A stretch of 34,895 bases of DNA from assembly GCA_002690915.1 (NCBI GenBank), contig NZGF01000082.1, forward strand, positions 1 through 34,895. The letters run 5' to 3'. The translations under genes were made by a program, and so were the position numbers. Of the stretch, positions 24,602 to 32,963 are shown in pieces (position 1 is the stretch's first letter; each line of letters starts with the position of its first letter). The DNA comes from Crocinitomicaceae bacterium. GTDB lineage: Bacteria > Bacteroidota > Bacteroidia > Flavobacteriales_D > Sanyastnellaceae. The notes under the pieces are model-generated. The model saw nothing but the letters and a program-made list of their open reading frames with translations, had not been told where the DNA came from and searched no databases.

Positions 24602-25697
24602 CGCGTGGTTGGAAGACCTCGATTTGATGGTGGTAGGAGCCGGAATCGTCGGACTCTCTGCTGCGCTCCGTGCGCGCGAAATCCACCCCTCATGGCGCAT
24701 CGTGGTAGTCGACGCCGACCCCTTGGGAGGTGGCGGTTCTTCGCGCAATGCCGGGTTTTCCTGCTTTGGCAGTACAACCGAATTACAACAGGACAGGCAG
24801 GCTCTAGGCGATCAGGATGCCCTGGATTTGGTGCGCAAAAGGTGGCAAGGGCTGCAGCACCTGCGTTCGACGTTTGGCGACTCGACCTTAGGGCACCACG
24901 TTTGCGGAAGCGTTGAATTGTTCCCGCGAACAGGAAGTGAATCCCTTCCCTCAGCCCAAGAGTTGGCAGATCTCAACCGCTGGATCGAACCTGCAACCGG
25001 CGTACCGAATACGTTTACGCAAATTCACCAGCACTCGCTACCGCACCTCCGATCTGAATCCGGGGATGCCGCTATTTTCTCGCGGTTAGAAGGCCTGCTG
25101 GACACCGGAAAGATGAACCGCGCGTTCAAGGCTTTGGTTCATGCTCGCGGTATTGATGTCTTGACTGGTATCCGCGTCGAGGCAATCAATGTAATGGCAG
25201 ATAGCTGTGAACTTCAAATCAGCACCCTCAGCCGCGGCGCAACGTCGGTTACAGCCTCACGCCTTGTCGTTGCTACCAATGCCCTCAGTGCTGGGCTGAT
25301 TCCTGAACTCGACGTGCAACCGGCAGTGAACCACGTTTTACTGACCGACCGCATCCCTGAATTTAATTTCCCTCACGCAGTACACATCGACGCCGGCTAC
25401 GTTTATGCGCGGCCCATTGAAAACCGCATGCTCATCGGAGGAGGCCGACACTGGGGGCTCGACGAAGCAGCCACTTGCTCCCGCTTGCAAACCCTCATGC
25501 ACGAGCTCTGGCCAGCCACCCAAACCGCCCCAATTGCCTACCAATGGTCGGGTCAATTGGGCATCGGAAAGGATCGTTCACCTATTGTAAAAAAGATTGC
25601 ATCCAACGCCGTGGCAGCCGTGCGTTTGGGCGGAATGGGCGTGGCCATTGGCATGGAGGTCGGTCAGCTCGCAGTAGAAAAACTGACGATGGACTGA
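24576..25697 (+). CDS. FAD-dependent oxidoreductase, DAO (glycine/D-amino-acid oxidase) family
   Basis: 373 residues. The N-terminal Rossmann motif is VVGAGIVGLSAALRAREI (about 19-36) with the FAD-binding GAGIVG at 21-26, followed by the second-strand VVVDADPLGGGGSSRNAGF block typical of DadA/ThiO-type enzymes. The C-terminal RLGGMGVAIGMEVGQLAVEKL closes the FAD site. Such enzymes oxidise a secondary or primary amine, using FAD, in the cytoplasm; the substrate cannot be read from the sequence. The gene diverges from the 1015-residue gene with only 36 bp between starts, and is followed by 63 bp before the outer-membrane protein. I see no clear terminator or promoter in that gap. Confidence 0.88.
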   Translation: MAFSYWESNAWLEDLDLMVVGAGIVGLSAALRAREIHPSWRIVVVDADPLGGGGSSRNAGFSCFGSTTELQQDRQALGDQDALDLVRKRWQGLQHLRSTFGDSTLGHHVCGSVELFPRTGSESLPSAQELADLNRWIEPATGVPNTFTQIHQHSLPHLRSESGDAAIFSRLEGLLDTGKMNRAFKALVHARGIDVLTGIRVEAINVMADSCELQISTLSRGATSVTASRLVVATNALSAGLIPELDVQPAVNHVLLTDRIPEFNFPHAVHIDAGYVYARPIENRMLIGGGRHWGLDEAATCSRLQTLMHELWPATQTAPIAYQWSGQLGIGKDRSPIVKKIASNAVAAVRLGGMGVAIGMEVGQLAVEKLTMD

Positions 25698-25760
25698 AAC
25701 TTTTTTTCGATGACTGCCGTAAAGGGCGGGGACCAATTGTCAATTAATCCCTTAGAATCC

Positions 25761-27287
25761 ATGCGGACAGCCATTCAAATTGCGTGCATCTCTGTACTCT
25801 TCGCCTTCACCGACAGCGCTATTGCGCAAACAGGCTTGCAGGTCATTACCGGCCCGACGAGCTTTACAGGTGCTTCCAACCTGGAGGACGGCATACAGAT
25901 TGCCTCCACAGGAACGTATTCCACCCAACTTTCCCTCTTCACCGATATAAAGCCATACTGCTCAGCCGATGCTGAACTGAACTGGGGCGGATTGGGATTG
26001 ACCGCAGCAGATCGCCGCCACGAAATGTCGGAATGGTACGGCCTTGGGGCTGGGCTCCGCCTGCACACACCGTATGATGACAAAAAATTCATTCAACCAT
26101 GGATTGGTCTAGGCATCAACTACATGCAACAGTCGAATTTTGCCGACTTAGCCGATGCAGATGGCAACACTTACTTCTACTGGACCAACGGCAAGGTTTA
26201 TGACATGGCAGAGGACGCTTCCAATGCGGATATTCTCGCCAGTGAATTGACACCTGATTACACCTATGAATCTCAGACAGCTCAGCAACGCAACGTGGCG
26301 GTACCGATTCGTATGGGCGTGAATTTGAACTTGTCACCACGGGTTTACGCAAGCGCTGCGTTTGCAATGCTGGCCGGAGCCGAGGCTAGCTTAGACCCAC
26401 GCCCAGGATATAAAGACATGCTGACGACTGCCCAGGCAGGTATTGGCATCCGAGTAGGCCGTAACTATTCAGAGCCGCGCATCGAACTCCCGGTTGAATT
26501 GGCCGAGTTGGGTAATGATTTTGATCAAGACGGTGTTAAAGACAAACGCGACCGTTGCCCGGCAACACCGATTGGCGCTCCGATTGATAAGCGTGGTTGC
26601 CCGACCGATTCCGACAAAGACGGAGTGGCTGATTACCAAGATCTCGAGCCGTTTTCTCCACACACCCGCGTCAACATGCAGGGCGTTGCATTATCAGAAG
26701 CGCAATGGGAAGCCATCGCTGCGCAACGCAATGAGCAAACAGCGCCGACCATAGAAGTGTTCCAGCGCATCGAAACGCCCGAAGAGGCCCCTGCTGTCAA
26801 GGCGGTAAGCAGCAAAGGGTTAACCCCAGCTGAGGTCCGCTTGCTCAAATCCTTCGGGACCGACAAATCAACCATTAAGGTTAAGGCACTCCACACCCCC
26901 GTCGCACCAAAAGTTCCTTCATCAGCAGCAGAGACCAGCGCAGTCGAAGGCATGAACATCGAGGCATTGCGTGCGGTCATGCCGGCGATTCGTCCCTCCT
27001 ACCGTATCCAACTGGCCCCAGACGTGCGAACAATGGAAATGGCGCGCATCACAGCATTCTTGATGACAGGTGAAGTAACCCAAAAATTCGATCAGTCGAG
27101 CACATTGACGTTCGTTACGCTACCCGTATTCTCAATGCGAGACGCACAGACAAAATTGGAAGACATGAAACAAGCCGGGTTTGACGAGGCATTCATTGTA
27201 GGCGAATTCAATGGCAGACTAGTCGACGTCGCAATGGTCGCCGAGCTTGATCAACAGCTGAATAACGGAACTGCTTCAGCGGAATAA
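25761..27287 (+). CDS. Outer-membrane protein with TSP3 calcium repeats and SPOR-like C-terminus
   Basis: I use the ATG at 25761 (508 residues), because it directly precedes a clean signal peptide (MRTAIQ...SAIAQ, 1-23); the earlier ATG at 25710 would place 17 polar residues ahead. Residues 24 to about 245 look like a small outer-membrane barrel (YGLGAGLRLHTPY, GIGINYMQQSNF, AGIGIRVG). About 252-297 are thrombospondin type 3 repeats, DFDQDGVKDKRDRCP and DSDKDGVADYQD, the usual linker in OmpA-family proteins. An OmpA peptidoglycan-binding domain is absent. In its place, after a Pro/Ala/Lys-rich linker, residues about 412-490 (SYRIQLAPD...AQTKLEDMKQAGFDEAFIVGEFNGRLV) resemble a SPOR domain, which also binds peptidoglycan. 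It probably ties the outer membrane to the wall. A strong terminator follows. Confidence 0.82.
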   Translation: MRTAIQIACISVLFAFTDSAIAQTGLQVITGPTSFTGASNLEDGIQIASTGTYSTQLSLFTDIKPYCSADAELNWGGLGLTAADRRHEMSEWYGLGAGLRLHTPYDDKKFIQPWIGLGINYMQQSNFADLADADGNTYFYWTNGKVYDMAEDASNADILASELTPDYTYESQTAQQRNVAVPIRMGVNLNLSPRVYASAAFAMLAGAEASLDPRPGYKDMLTTAQAGIGIRVGRNYSEPRIELPVELAELGNDFDQDGVKDKRDRCPATPIGAPIDKRGCPTDSDKDGVADYQDLEPFSPHTRVNMQGVALSEAQWEAIAAQRNEQTAPTIEVFQRIETPEEAPAVKAVSSKGLTPAEVRLLKSFGTDKSTIKVKALHTPVAPKVPSSAAETSAVEGMNIEALRAVMPAIRPSYRIQLAPDVRTMEMARITAFLMTGEVTQKFDQSSTLTFVTLPVFSMRDAQTKLEDMKQAGFDEAFIVGEFNGRLVDVAMVAELDQQLNNGTASAE

Positions 27288-27326
27288 AAAGGAATTATCT
27301 GATACAGGCAGGCCCAGTGTGTCAGC

Positions 27327-27356
27327 AAAAAAGCCACCTTCATGGGTGGCTTTTTT
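27327..27356. terminator. Bidirectional rho-independent terminator
   Basis: A run of six A, then a perfect GCCACC / GGTGGC stem with a 6-base loop, then six T. It works in both directions for the two converging genes. The stop codon of the minus-strand gene lies in the loop, so its last codons are encoded in the hairpin. Confidence 0.92.
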
Positions 27357-28986
27357 GCGTGGCATGAACTGCATCGGCCACTCGCATCCCGTCCAATGCA
27401 GCTGACAAAATACCTCCGGCATAGCCTCCACCCTCCCCACAAGGGTAGAGCCCAGCCACGTCAGGGTGCATCAGACTCTCGCGGTCACGGGGAATTCGCA
27501 CCGGACTGGAAGTTCGCGATTCCGGCGCAATCAGAATGGCATCGCGATCCATGAAGCGGGGCATGCGCTTGCCAAAAGTGCGCAACCCGGCGGCCAATGC
27601 ATCCGAGATAACATCAGGCAGAAGCTCCCGAAGGTTTACAGAAACCACACCCGGCACGTAGGAGCATGGGGGTAAATCCTTCGACACGCGACCGCTGTCT
27701 CCCGTGAGAAAATCCAACAATCGCTGTGCAGGGGCGCGCTGGGACTTACCCGCAGCCTCCCAGCACGTGCGCTCTACGTCGCGTTGAAAAGCCAATCCGC
27801 CGAGCTGCCCCTTAAACCCTAAGACCTCCCAATCGTCCGTTGTCATCTGAACCACCATCCCTGAATTGGCGTGCGGATTGTTTCGCTTCGAGGGCGACCA
27901 TCCGTTGGTGACCACTTGCTCAGGTTCGGTCGCACATGGGGCCACAATACCACCAGGACACATGCAAAACGAATAAACCCCCCTCCCGGAAGCTTGACAC
28001 ACCAGGCGATACGCCGCAGGCGGCAACGCTTCTCCACGTTCCTCGCCATGGTATTGAATGGAATCGATCAACGCTTGCGGGTGTTCGATTCGAACACCCA
28101 TCGCAAAGGGTTTGGCTTCAAGCGCCCACCCTTTGGTATCGAATAATTCAAAAATATCCCGTGCGCTATGACCAGTAGCAAGGATCAGTTGTTTCGCGGG
28201 GTTACAGTTGCGTTTGCCCGTTGCCACGTCCTCCCACTCCACTGCATCTAAGGCTCCATTTACCGCTTGGACATCAATTAACCGGGCACCAAAATGCACC
28301 TGACCTCCAGCGTCGCAAATGGCCTCACGCATGCGCTGAATGATATGCGGCAGTTTATTTGTTCCGATGTGCGGGTGGGCATCCACCAAAATGGATGTAT
28401 CTGCACCGAAGTGCACCAACCACTCCAACACACCTCTGATGTCACCGCGTTTATGGCTTCGGGTGTAGAGCTTTCCGTCGCTGTATGTCCCGGCACCGCC
28501 TTCGCCAAAACAATAGTTTGAATTTGGATCCACCTCGTGGTCGCGCGTGATTTTGACCAAGTCCCGCCGGCGTTGACGCACGGACTGGCCTCGCTCGAGG
28601 ACAATGGGCCGCTTACCTTGGACAATAAGCGAGAGGGCAGCAAACAATCCGGCAGGACCTGCACCAACGATGTATACAAGTTCCGCATCCTGCGATAGAG
28701 CAGGCAGTTGCAGGTCAGGCTCATGCACTTTTGGCAGGCGTCCATCGGCTTGCGCCACTTCAAATCGCCAAACAGCCTGGACCGGCCGCTTGCGCGCGTC
28801 TAGATTTTTGCGCACCACCCGGTATTCACCCAGCTCTGACTCCTGGCACCCTACAGATTTAGCCAGGACCCTTCGAATTCGTCCCTCATCCGAACTCCAC
28901 TGGGCCGGGAACCTAACGTCCACAAACCGAGGCGGCAAGCTCGTATGCTCCATCCCATTCGAATTACTGGTGTGGTTTTGGTCCAT
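27340..28986 (-). CDS. Uncharacterised FAD-dependent dehydrogenase, COG2509 family
   Basis: 548 residues. The FAD motif VGAGPAGLFAALSL is at about 107-120, the family's diagnostic GEGGAGTYSDGKLYTR at 161-176, and the C-terminal GLYPCGEGGGYAGGILSAALDGMR near 510-535. These are the signatures of the widely conserved COG2509 dehydrogenases of unknown substrate, usually about 520 residues. The N-terminal ~100 residues (RFPAQW...VLAKSVGCQESELGEYRVVRKNLDARK) are the expected small domain. It is cytoplasmic, with no export signal. It converges with the outer-membrane protein gene at a shared terminator and diverges from the E1 gene, with 76 bp between the starts. A possible -7-like TATCTTCG precedes the ATG, but no -33 element is seen. 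Confidence 0.9.
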   Translation of the reverse strand: MDQNHTSNSNGMEHTSLPPRFVDVRFPAQWSSDEGRIRRVLAKSVGCQESELGEYRVVRKNLDARKRPVQAVWRFEVAQADGRLPKVHEPDLQLPALSQDAELVYIVGAGPAGLFAALSLIVQGKRPIVLERGQSVRQRRRDLVKITRDHEVDPNSNYCFGEGGAGTYSDGKLYTRSHKRGDIRGVLEWLVHFGADTSILVDAHPHIGTNKLPHIIQRMREAICDAGGQVHFGARLIDVQAVNGALDAVEWEDVATGKRNCNPAKQLILATGHSARDIFELFDTKGWALEAKPFAMGVRIEHPQALIDSIQYHGEERGEALPPAAYRLVCQASGRGVYSFCMCPGGIVAPCATEPEQVVTNGWSPSKRNNPHANSGMVVQMTTDDWEVLGFKGQLGGLAFQRDVERTCWEAAGKSQRAPAQRLLDFLTGDSGRVSKDLPPCSYVPGVVSVNLRELLPDVISDALAAGLRTFGKRMPRFMDRDAILIAPESRTSSPVRIPRDRESLMHPDVAGLYPCGEGGGYAGGILSAALDGMRVADAVHATQKSHP

Positions 28987-29062
28987 GGTGCGAAGATAAA
29001 CCCCGGCTTGGTCGAAGCAGCTTGGAGGGATTGACCTTAAATTGGGCTGGATTTCTCATCCC

Positions 29063-31090
29063 ATGCCCGAAGCTAATTTTCCTCTTAACCCCATGTACTT
29101 TGACCGCCGAGACCTCTCGGACGACGACATCAGTACGCTCTACTCGCAGCTTATGCTGCCACGAATGATTGAGGAAAAAATGATGAGCCAATTGCGGCAG
29201 GGCAAAATTTCGAAGTGGTTCAGCGGCATGGGACAAGAAGCCATTTCCGTTGGAGCGGCGGCGGCGCTTGCATCGGATGAATTTATCCTACCCATGCACC
29301 GAAACTTGGGCATTTTCACCACGCGGGGTATCCCACTCAATCGTTTGTTTTCCCAGTTTCAAGGGAAAGCGAATGGCTTCACCAATGGACGCGATCGGTC
29401 CTTTCACTTTGGATCGCTCGAGCATCACATTGTGGGGATGATCTCGCACCTCGGTCCGCAATTGGGCATCGCCGACGGCATCGCATTGGCGCACAAGTTG
29501 AACGAGGCGCAGAAAGCCACCCTCGTATTCACCGGAGACGGGGGAGCTTCAGAAGGTGATTTCCATGAAGCAGTTAACGTGGCGGCGGTTTGGCATTTAC
29601 CGGTCATCATCGGCATTGAAAACAATGCGTGGGGCCTGAGCACTCCTTCAAACGAACAATTCCGATGCGCGCACTTTACCGATAAAGCCATTGGGTATGG
29701 CATCCCTATCGAGGACGCCATCCAAGTCGATGGCAACGACGTACTGGCCGTTTACCATGCAGTAAATGACGCCGCTGAAAGCATCCGACAAAACCCACGA
29801 CCAATCATCCTGGAATTTAAAACGTTCCGAATGCGCGGCCACGAAGAGGCCTCCGGCACAAAGTATTACCCTGAAGGGCTCATTGAACATTGGGGACAAA
29901 TCGATCCGGTGGAACGATTTACAGCTTGGGGTCAGGAACAAGGCGTGTTTGACGAGTCGTTCTTGGAGAAGGTACGCACGCACTGCGCTGAGCTGATCAA
30001 ATCAGGATTGAAGGCTGCCGCTGAGGAGCCTGAGATCCCAGCGGACATTGATACCGAATTGCGGGATCGGTTTGCGCCTGTACCGAACACCCAGTGGCCT
30101 GCACGGCCGGAGTTGCCAGCTGACGGAAGCCGTGATTTGCGGTTAATCGACGCCATCAGTGAGGGCATGGGACAAGCAATGGAGGCCTTTCCCGAGCTGG
30201 TCCTCATGGGCCAGGACATTGCCGAGTATGGCGGCGTATTTAAGGTCACAGACGGATTTATCGAGCGCTTCGGCAAGGAGCGCGTGCGCAACACACCACT
30301 ATGCGAATCGGCCATAGTGGGCGCCGCGTTGGGCTTGAGCATCGCAGGCAAGAAGGCTATGATGGAAATGCAATTCAGCGATTTCGTCACGGTCGGGTTC
30401 AACCAAATCGTCAACAACCTCGCCAAAATCCATTGGCGCTGGGGACAGCAAGCTGACGTTGTTATCCGCATGCCGACTGGAGGAAATGTGGGGGCTGGAC
30501 CATTTCACAGCCAATCGACGGAAGCGTGGTTCTTCCACGTACCGGGGCTCAAGGTGGTCTACCCTTCAACGCCCTCAGATGCCAAGGGACTTCTGCTCCG
30601 CGCCTTCGAGGATCCCAATCCGGTGTTGTTTTTTGAGCACAAATACCTGTACCGTTCACTCAGTGGACCTGTTCCGGAAGAGCCTTATTGCATCGAACTA
30701 GGCCAAGCGCGTACTGTTCAGGCGGGTACTGATGCCACTATCATCACCTATGGCTTAGGGGTGCAGTGGGCCGAAGCAGCCGCAGCAGATTCTGGCGCCT
30801 CCATCGAGATCATCGACCTCCGCACCCTGCTCCCTTGGGATGAGAACACCGTTTTCCAAAGCGTTCGAAAGACCAACCGAGCCCTCGTCCTCCACGAGGA
30901 CACCTTAACTGGAGGCATTGGTGCAGAGCTTAGCGCTCGGATCCAAGAGGCCTGTTGGCAGGACCTCGACGCACCGGTCAAACGGGTGGGGGGGCTTGAT
31001 ACGGCCTTTCCATTTGCAGTCGCGCTCGAGGCACAATTCCTTGCTTCGAGCCGCTTGAATAAGGTGCTTGCCGAGCTGCTCGGGGCATAA
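29063..31090 (+). CDS. Fused alpha/beta E1 component of a 2-oxoacid dehydrogenase (branched-chain type)
   Basis: 675 residues from the ATG at 29063; a TTG at 29042 in frame would add 7 residues and is less likely. The N-terminal half carries the alpha-subunit thiamine-diphosphate motif, starting GDGGASEGDFHEA at about 158 and ending IGIENN. The C-terminal half, from about 358 (DAISEGMGQAMEAFPELVLMGQDIAEYGGVFKVTDGF...ESAIVGAALGLSIAGKKAMMEMQFSDF), is the beta subunit with its Tyr/His region (GPFHSQSTEAWFFHVPGL). In Bacteroidota this single-chain form is commonly annotated as branched-chain or 2-oxoisovalerate dehydrogenase E1. It decarboxylates a 2-oxoacid and passes the acyl group to an E2. 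E2 and E3 genes are not in the window. No terminator is visible after it. Confidence 0.93.
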   Translation: MPEANFPLNPMYFDRRDLSDDDISTLYSQLMLPRMIEEKMMSQLRQGKISKWFSGMGQEAISVGAAAALASDEFILPMHRNLGIFTTRGIPLNRLFSQFQGKANGFTNGRDRSFHFGSLEHHIVGMISHLGPQLGIADGIALAHKLNEAQKATLVFTGDGGASEGDFHEAVNVAAVWHLPVIIGIENNAWGLSTPSNEQFRCAHFTDKAIGYGIPIEDAIQVDGNDVLAVYHAVNDAAESIRQNPRPIILEFKTFRMRGHEEASGTKYYPEGLIEHWGQIDPVERFTAWGQEQGVFDESFLEKVRTHCAELIKSGLKAAAEEPEIPADIDTELRDRFAPVPNTQWPARPELPADGSRDLRLIDAISEGMGQAMEAFPELVLMGQDIAEYGGVFKVTDGFIERFGKERVRNTPLCESAIVGAALGLSIAGKKAMMEMQFSDFVTVGFNQIVNNLAKIHWRWGQQADVVIRMPTGGNVGAGPFHSQSTEAWFFHVPGLKVVYPSTPSDAKGLLLRAFEDPNPVLFFEHKYLYRSLSGPVPEEPYCIELGQARTVQAGTDATIITYGLGVQWAEAAAADSGASIEIIDLRTLLPWDENTVFQSVRKTNRALVLHEDTLTGGIGAELSARIQEACWQDLDAPVKRVGGLDTAFPFAVALEAQFLASSRLNKVLAELLGA

Positions 31091-31152
31091 GACGTCCGAA
31101 GTACCGTTTGGAAATTGCCATCGCGCGGGCTACATTAGGAAGTGCATAACAC

Positions 31153-31500
31153 GTGCGCTTCACATCCAAGTCCGACCTCTTGTTACCGCTTCATCACATC
31201 CAACGCGCCATTCATGCCTTCTTTGCAGAAGTCAACGAACAGGCGTTACAGTTGATAATGCACCATCCGGAATGCGAGGCGGAGGCTCAGCGCATCGTGC
31301 GAAAGAGCAACTCCCTTCTGCGCCAACACATCGGGACATTCAAATCAACACTGTGGCAGACCAACACAGATTCGGCAGCCCTAAAAAAACTGTGCAATGA
31401 TGCGCAAACAGATAGCTTAAAACTGCTGCGCCGCATCCAACAAGCCGCTGCCAATCCTGAAGCATTCGCAGCCGCCCGTCCGACCAATAAAAAGGCTTAG
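31153..31500 (+). CDS. Small helical hypothetical protein (GTG start)
   Basis: 115 residues from a GTG at 31153, with no ATG near the beginning. The sequence is almost entirely predicted helix with regular hydrophobic spacing (LHHIQRAIHAFFAEVNEQALQLI, IVRKSNSLLRQHI, LKKLCNDAQTDSLKLLRRIQQAA) and a basic tail ending KKA. I recognise no family. It follows the E1 gene by 62 bp and ends immediately next to the end of the converging gene, with no space between. Support is its helical amphipathic pattern and the fit to the gap. The overlapping frame at 31068-31400 has no such pattern. An alternative start is possible. Confidence 0.55.
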   Translation: MRFTSKSDLLLPLHHIQRAIHAFFAEVNEQALQLIMHHPECEAEAQRIVRKSNSLLRQHIGTFKSTLWQTNTDSAALKKLCNDAQTDSLKLLRRIQQAAANPEAFAAARPTNKKA

Positions 31501-32034
31501 TCAACGGCCGCGCATGCGCATCTGCTGGGGGCTACGGATGGCCGCTTCGACCTGCTTGATGTCTTTTTTCAATACGCCTTTCGCATCAAGTCGCTTGCAC
31601 TCATTTAGCAGTGCCTTGGCCAATTTTGTCTTGCGTTTGGCGGAGGCCACAACAGCCAAGTTCAACTTCACAGCGGCCTTATCATGGTCTTGTTTCAATC
31701 CGATATCCAGCGCCTCTTTCAGCAGCCGCTCGGCCTCGTTCATGTTGTGCTCCATCATAAGACTACCGGAGAGAAAATACCAGTACCCCCGTCGCCGAGG
31801 CCACAGGTGCTTCGGGTTTACACGCCCCAACCATTTCCGCGCATCTTCCATTTTCTGTTGACGCAAACTGACAAAGGCCATTAAAAGGCGCATGCTCTGC
31901 AAGGTGATCAAGACGAGGAGTGCAACCACAAGCACCATGCCCACACCGGCCCCGACTTGTCCAATAGTAAACAAATGAATTGCATACGCTAAGCTCGCGG
32001 CGGCGAGAGGAATTTTTATGAATCGCGTGTCCAT
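31501..32034 (-). CDS. Membrane-anchored protein with TPR-like helical domain
   Basis: I use the ATG at 32034 (177 residues); a frame-open extension to 32094 would run into the ytxJ start and lacks sense as coding. Two hydrophobic helices, about 6-24 (IPLAAASLAYAIHLFTIG) and 28-47 (AGVGMVLVVALLVLITLQS), are followed by a helical region of TPR type (YWYFLSGSLMMEHNMNEAERLLKEALDIGLKQDHDKAAVKLNLAVV...) and a basic C-terminus (SPQQMRMRGR). Probably an inner-membrane protein with a cytoplasmic or periplasmic TPR scaffold; I cannot name a partner. It is transcribed divergently from ytxJ across a 35-bp gap with an inverted repeat and opposed promoter boxes. Confidence 0.75.
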   Translation of the reverse strand: MDTRFIKIPLAAASLAYAIHLFTIGQVGAGVGMVLVVALLVLITLQSMRLLMAFVSLRQQKMEDARKWLGRVNPKHLWPRRRGYWYFLSGSLMMEHNMNEAERLLKEALDIGLKQDHDKAAVKLNLAVVASAKRKTKLAKALLNECKRLDAKGVLKKDIKQVEAAIRSPQQMRMRGR

Positions 32035-32040
32035 GGACCG

Positions 32041-32064
32041 GGTAATTTTGTTGTCAAATTTACC
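32041..32064. promoter_or_regulatory. Bidirectional promoter candidate within an inverted repeat
   Basis: GGTAATTTTG, a TTGT spacer and CAAATTTACC form a 10-bp inverted repeat with one mismatch. The plus strand carries TAATTTTG at 32043-32050 and the minus strand TAAATTTG at 32062-32055; both match the TAnnTTTG -7 consensus exactly. Each box lies 19-20 nt from the start codon of its own gene (ytxJ at 32070, TPR-like gene at 32034). No convincing -33 TTG is found on either side. Confidence 0.55.
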
Positions 32065-32069
32065 GCAAG

Positions 32070-32399
32070 ATGTATTGGAACGCATTGGAATCATTGGAAG
32101 ATTGGACCGCTGCCCTAAAAGCGTCGCATGACGGACCAGTTGTTGTTTTCAAACACAGCACCCGCTGCAGCATCAGCCGAATGGCCCTCAAGCTCACGCA
32201 GCAGCGTTGGGAATTACCAGCCGATGTCAAACCGTTTTTGCTGGACTTGCTCAATTACCGCGAGGTCAGCGATGCGATTGCAATGAATCTCGAGGCCGAA
32301 CACCAATCACCCCAGCTCATATTGATTCGCAATGGTAAAGCTGTGCAGCACGCAAGCCATTCGAACATCGACCCGGTCGACTTGTTGCCCTATCTTTAG
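32070..32399 (+). CDS. ytxJ: YtxJ-family monothiol bacilliredoxin
   Basis: 109 residues with a thioredoxin-like layout. FKHSTRCSIS (27-36) carries the single active-site Cys33, in the C-S-I-S motif of YtxJ proteins, followed later by the conserved HQSPQLILIRNGK block near residues 86-98. YtxJ is annotated as a bacillithiol-system redox-active protein that would remove bacillithiol from mixed disulfides on cytoplasmic proteins. It is the first gene of a tight plus-strand set: 3 bp separate it from the pRiA4b-like gene, which in turn abuts miaA. The name rests on motif recognition; function in this organism is inferred, and bacillithiol synthesis genes are not in the window. Confidence 0.88.
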   Translation: MYWNALESLEDWTAALKASHDGPVVVFKHSTRCSISRMALKLTQQRWELPADVKPFLLDLLNYREVSDAIAMNLEAEHQSPQLILIRNGKAVQHASHSNIDPVDLLPYL

Positions 32400-32402
32400 A
32401 CC

Positions 32403-32963
32403 ATGGACCAAGTCGTCAAAATCCGGGTAATTCTCGACGTTGAAGAGGACATCTTTCGCGACATTGAAATTGAACTTGATGCACCGTTGGTGCATCTGCA
32501 CTTGTCCACCCTTGACGCGTTCAATTGGGAAAATGCCAATGAGATGGCCTCTTTTTACCAGAGCAACGAGGCGTGGGACAAGGGAGCAGAATACCCGCTG
32601 ATGGCAATGGGTCCGGAATTCCCTTCAATGGAGAATGCCACTGTGCGAAATATCCTGCCCTCGACGACCTCTCGTGCCCTGTATGTTTACGACTACCTCC
32701 GGATGTGGTGCTTCTACATGGAGCCATTGACCATGGGTCCGATTGAGGTAGGCGTGGGATACCCAAGGCTGATGATGGAATTTGGCGCCACGCCCGATGC
32801 AATGAGCCGAGAACCGGAGGGCCTAGACGATACCGGCTTTTTCGACGATTCACTCAACGGCGATACCAAAACAGGAGATCCCGAAATAGATGCGTACCTT
32901 GACGACGAGGACGACGAATCGCCCGGCATGGAAAACATCGATGACCACGCTGACCTGTTCTAA
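32403..32963 (+). CDS. Plasmid pRiA4b ORF-3-like (IS1096 TnpR passenger family) protein
   Basis: 186 residues. VVKIRVILDVEEDIFRDIEIELDAPLVHLH (about 4-33) and the following AFNWENANEMASFYQSNEAWDKGAEYPL are the characteristic opening of the pRiA4b ORF-3-like family in Bacteroidota, which in other bacteria is linked to plasmids or insertion elements but here sits among housekeeping genes. No transposition motifs are present. The C-terminal ~45 residues are strongly acidic (DAYLDDEDDESPGMENIDDHADLF). Molecular function is unknown. It lies 3 bp after ytxJ and directly abuts the miaA start (TAA then ATG), so it is probably co-transcribed with both. Confidence 0.8.
   Translation: MDQVVKIRVILDVEEDIFRDIEIELDAPLVHLHLSTLDAFNWENANEMASFYQSNEAWDKGAEYPLMAMGPEFPSMENATVRNILPSTTSRALYVYDYLRMWCFYMEPLTMGPIEVGVGYPRLMMEFGATPDAMSREPEGLDDTGFFDDSLNGDTKTGDPEIDAYLDDEDDESPGMENIDDHADLF

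Noticed and set aside
31068..31400. 110-codon frame overlapping the small helical protein
   Set aside because: It overlaps the end of the E1 gene and has no regular helical or domain pattern; the 31153-31500 frame is more convincing.
31510..31519. GCGCATGCGC perfect palindrome
   Set aside because: It lies in Arg/Met codons at the end of a coding region and is short; most likely chance.
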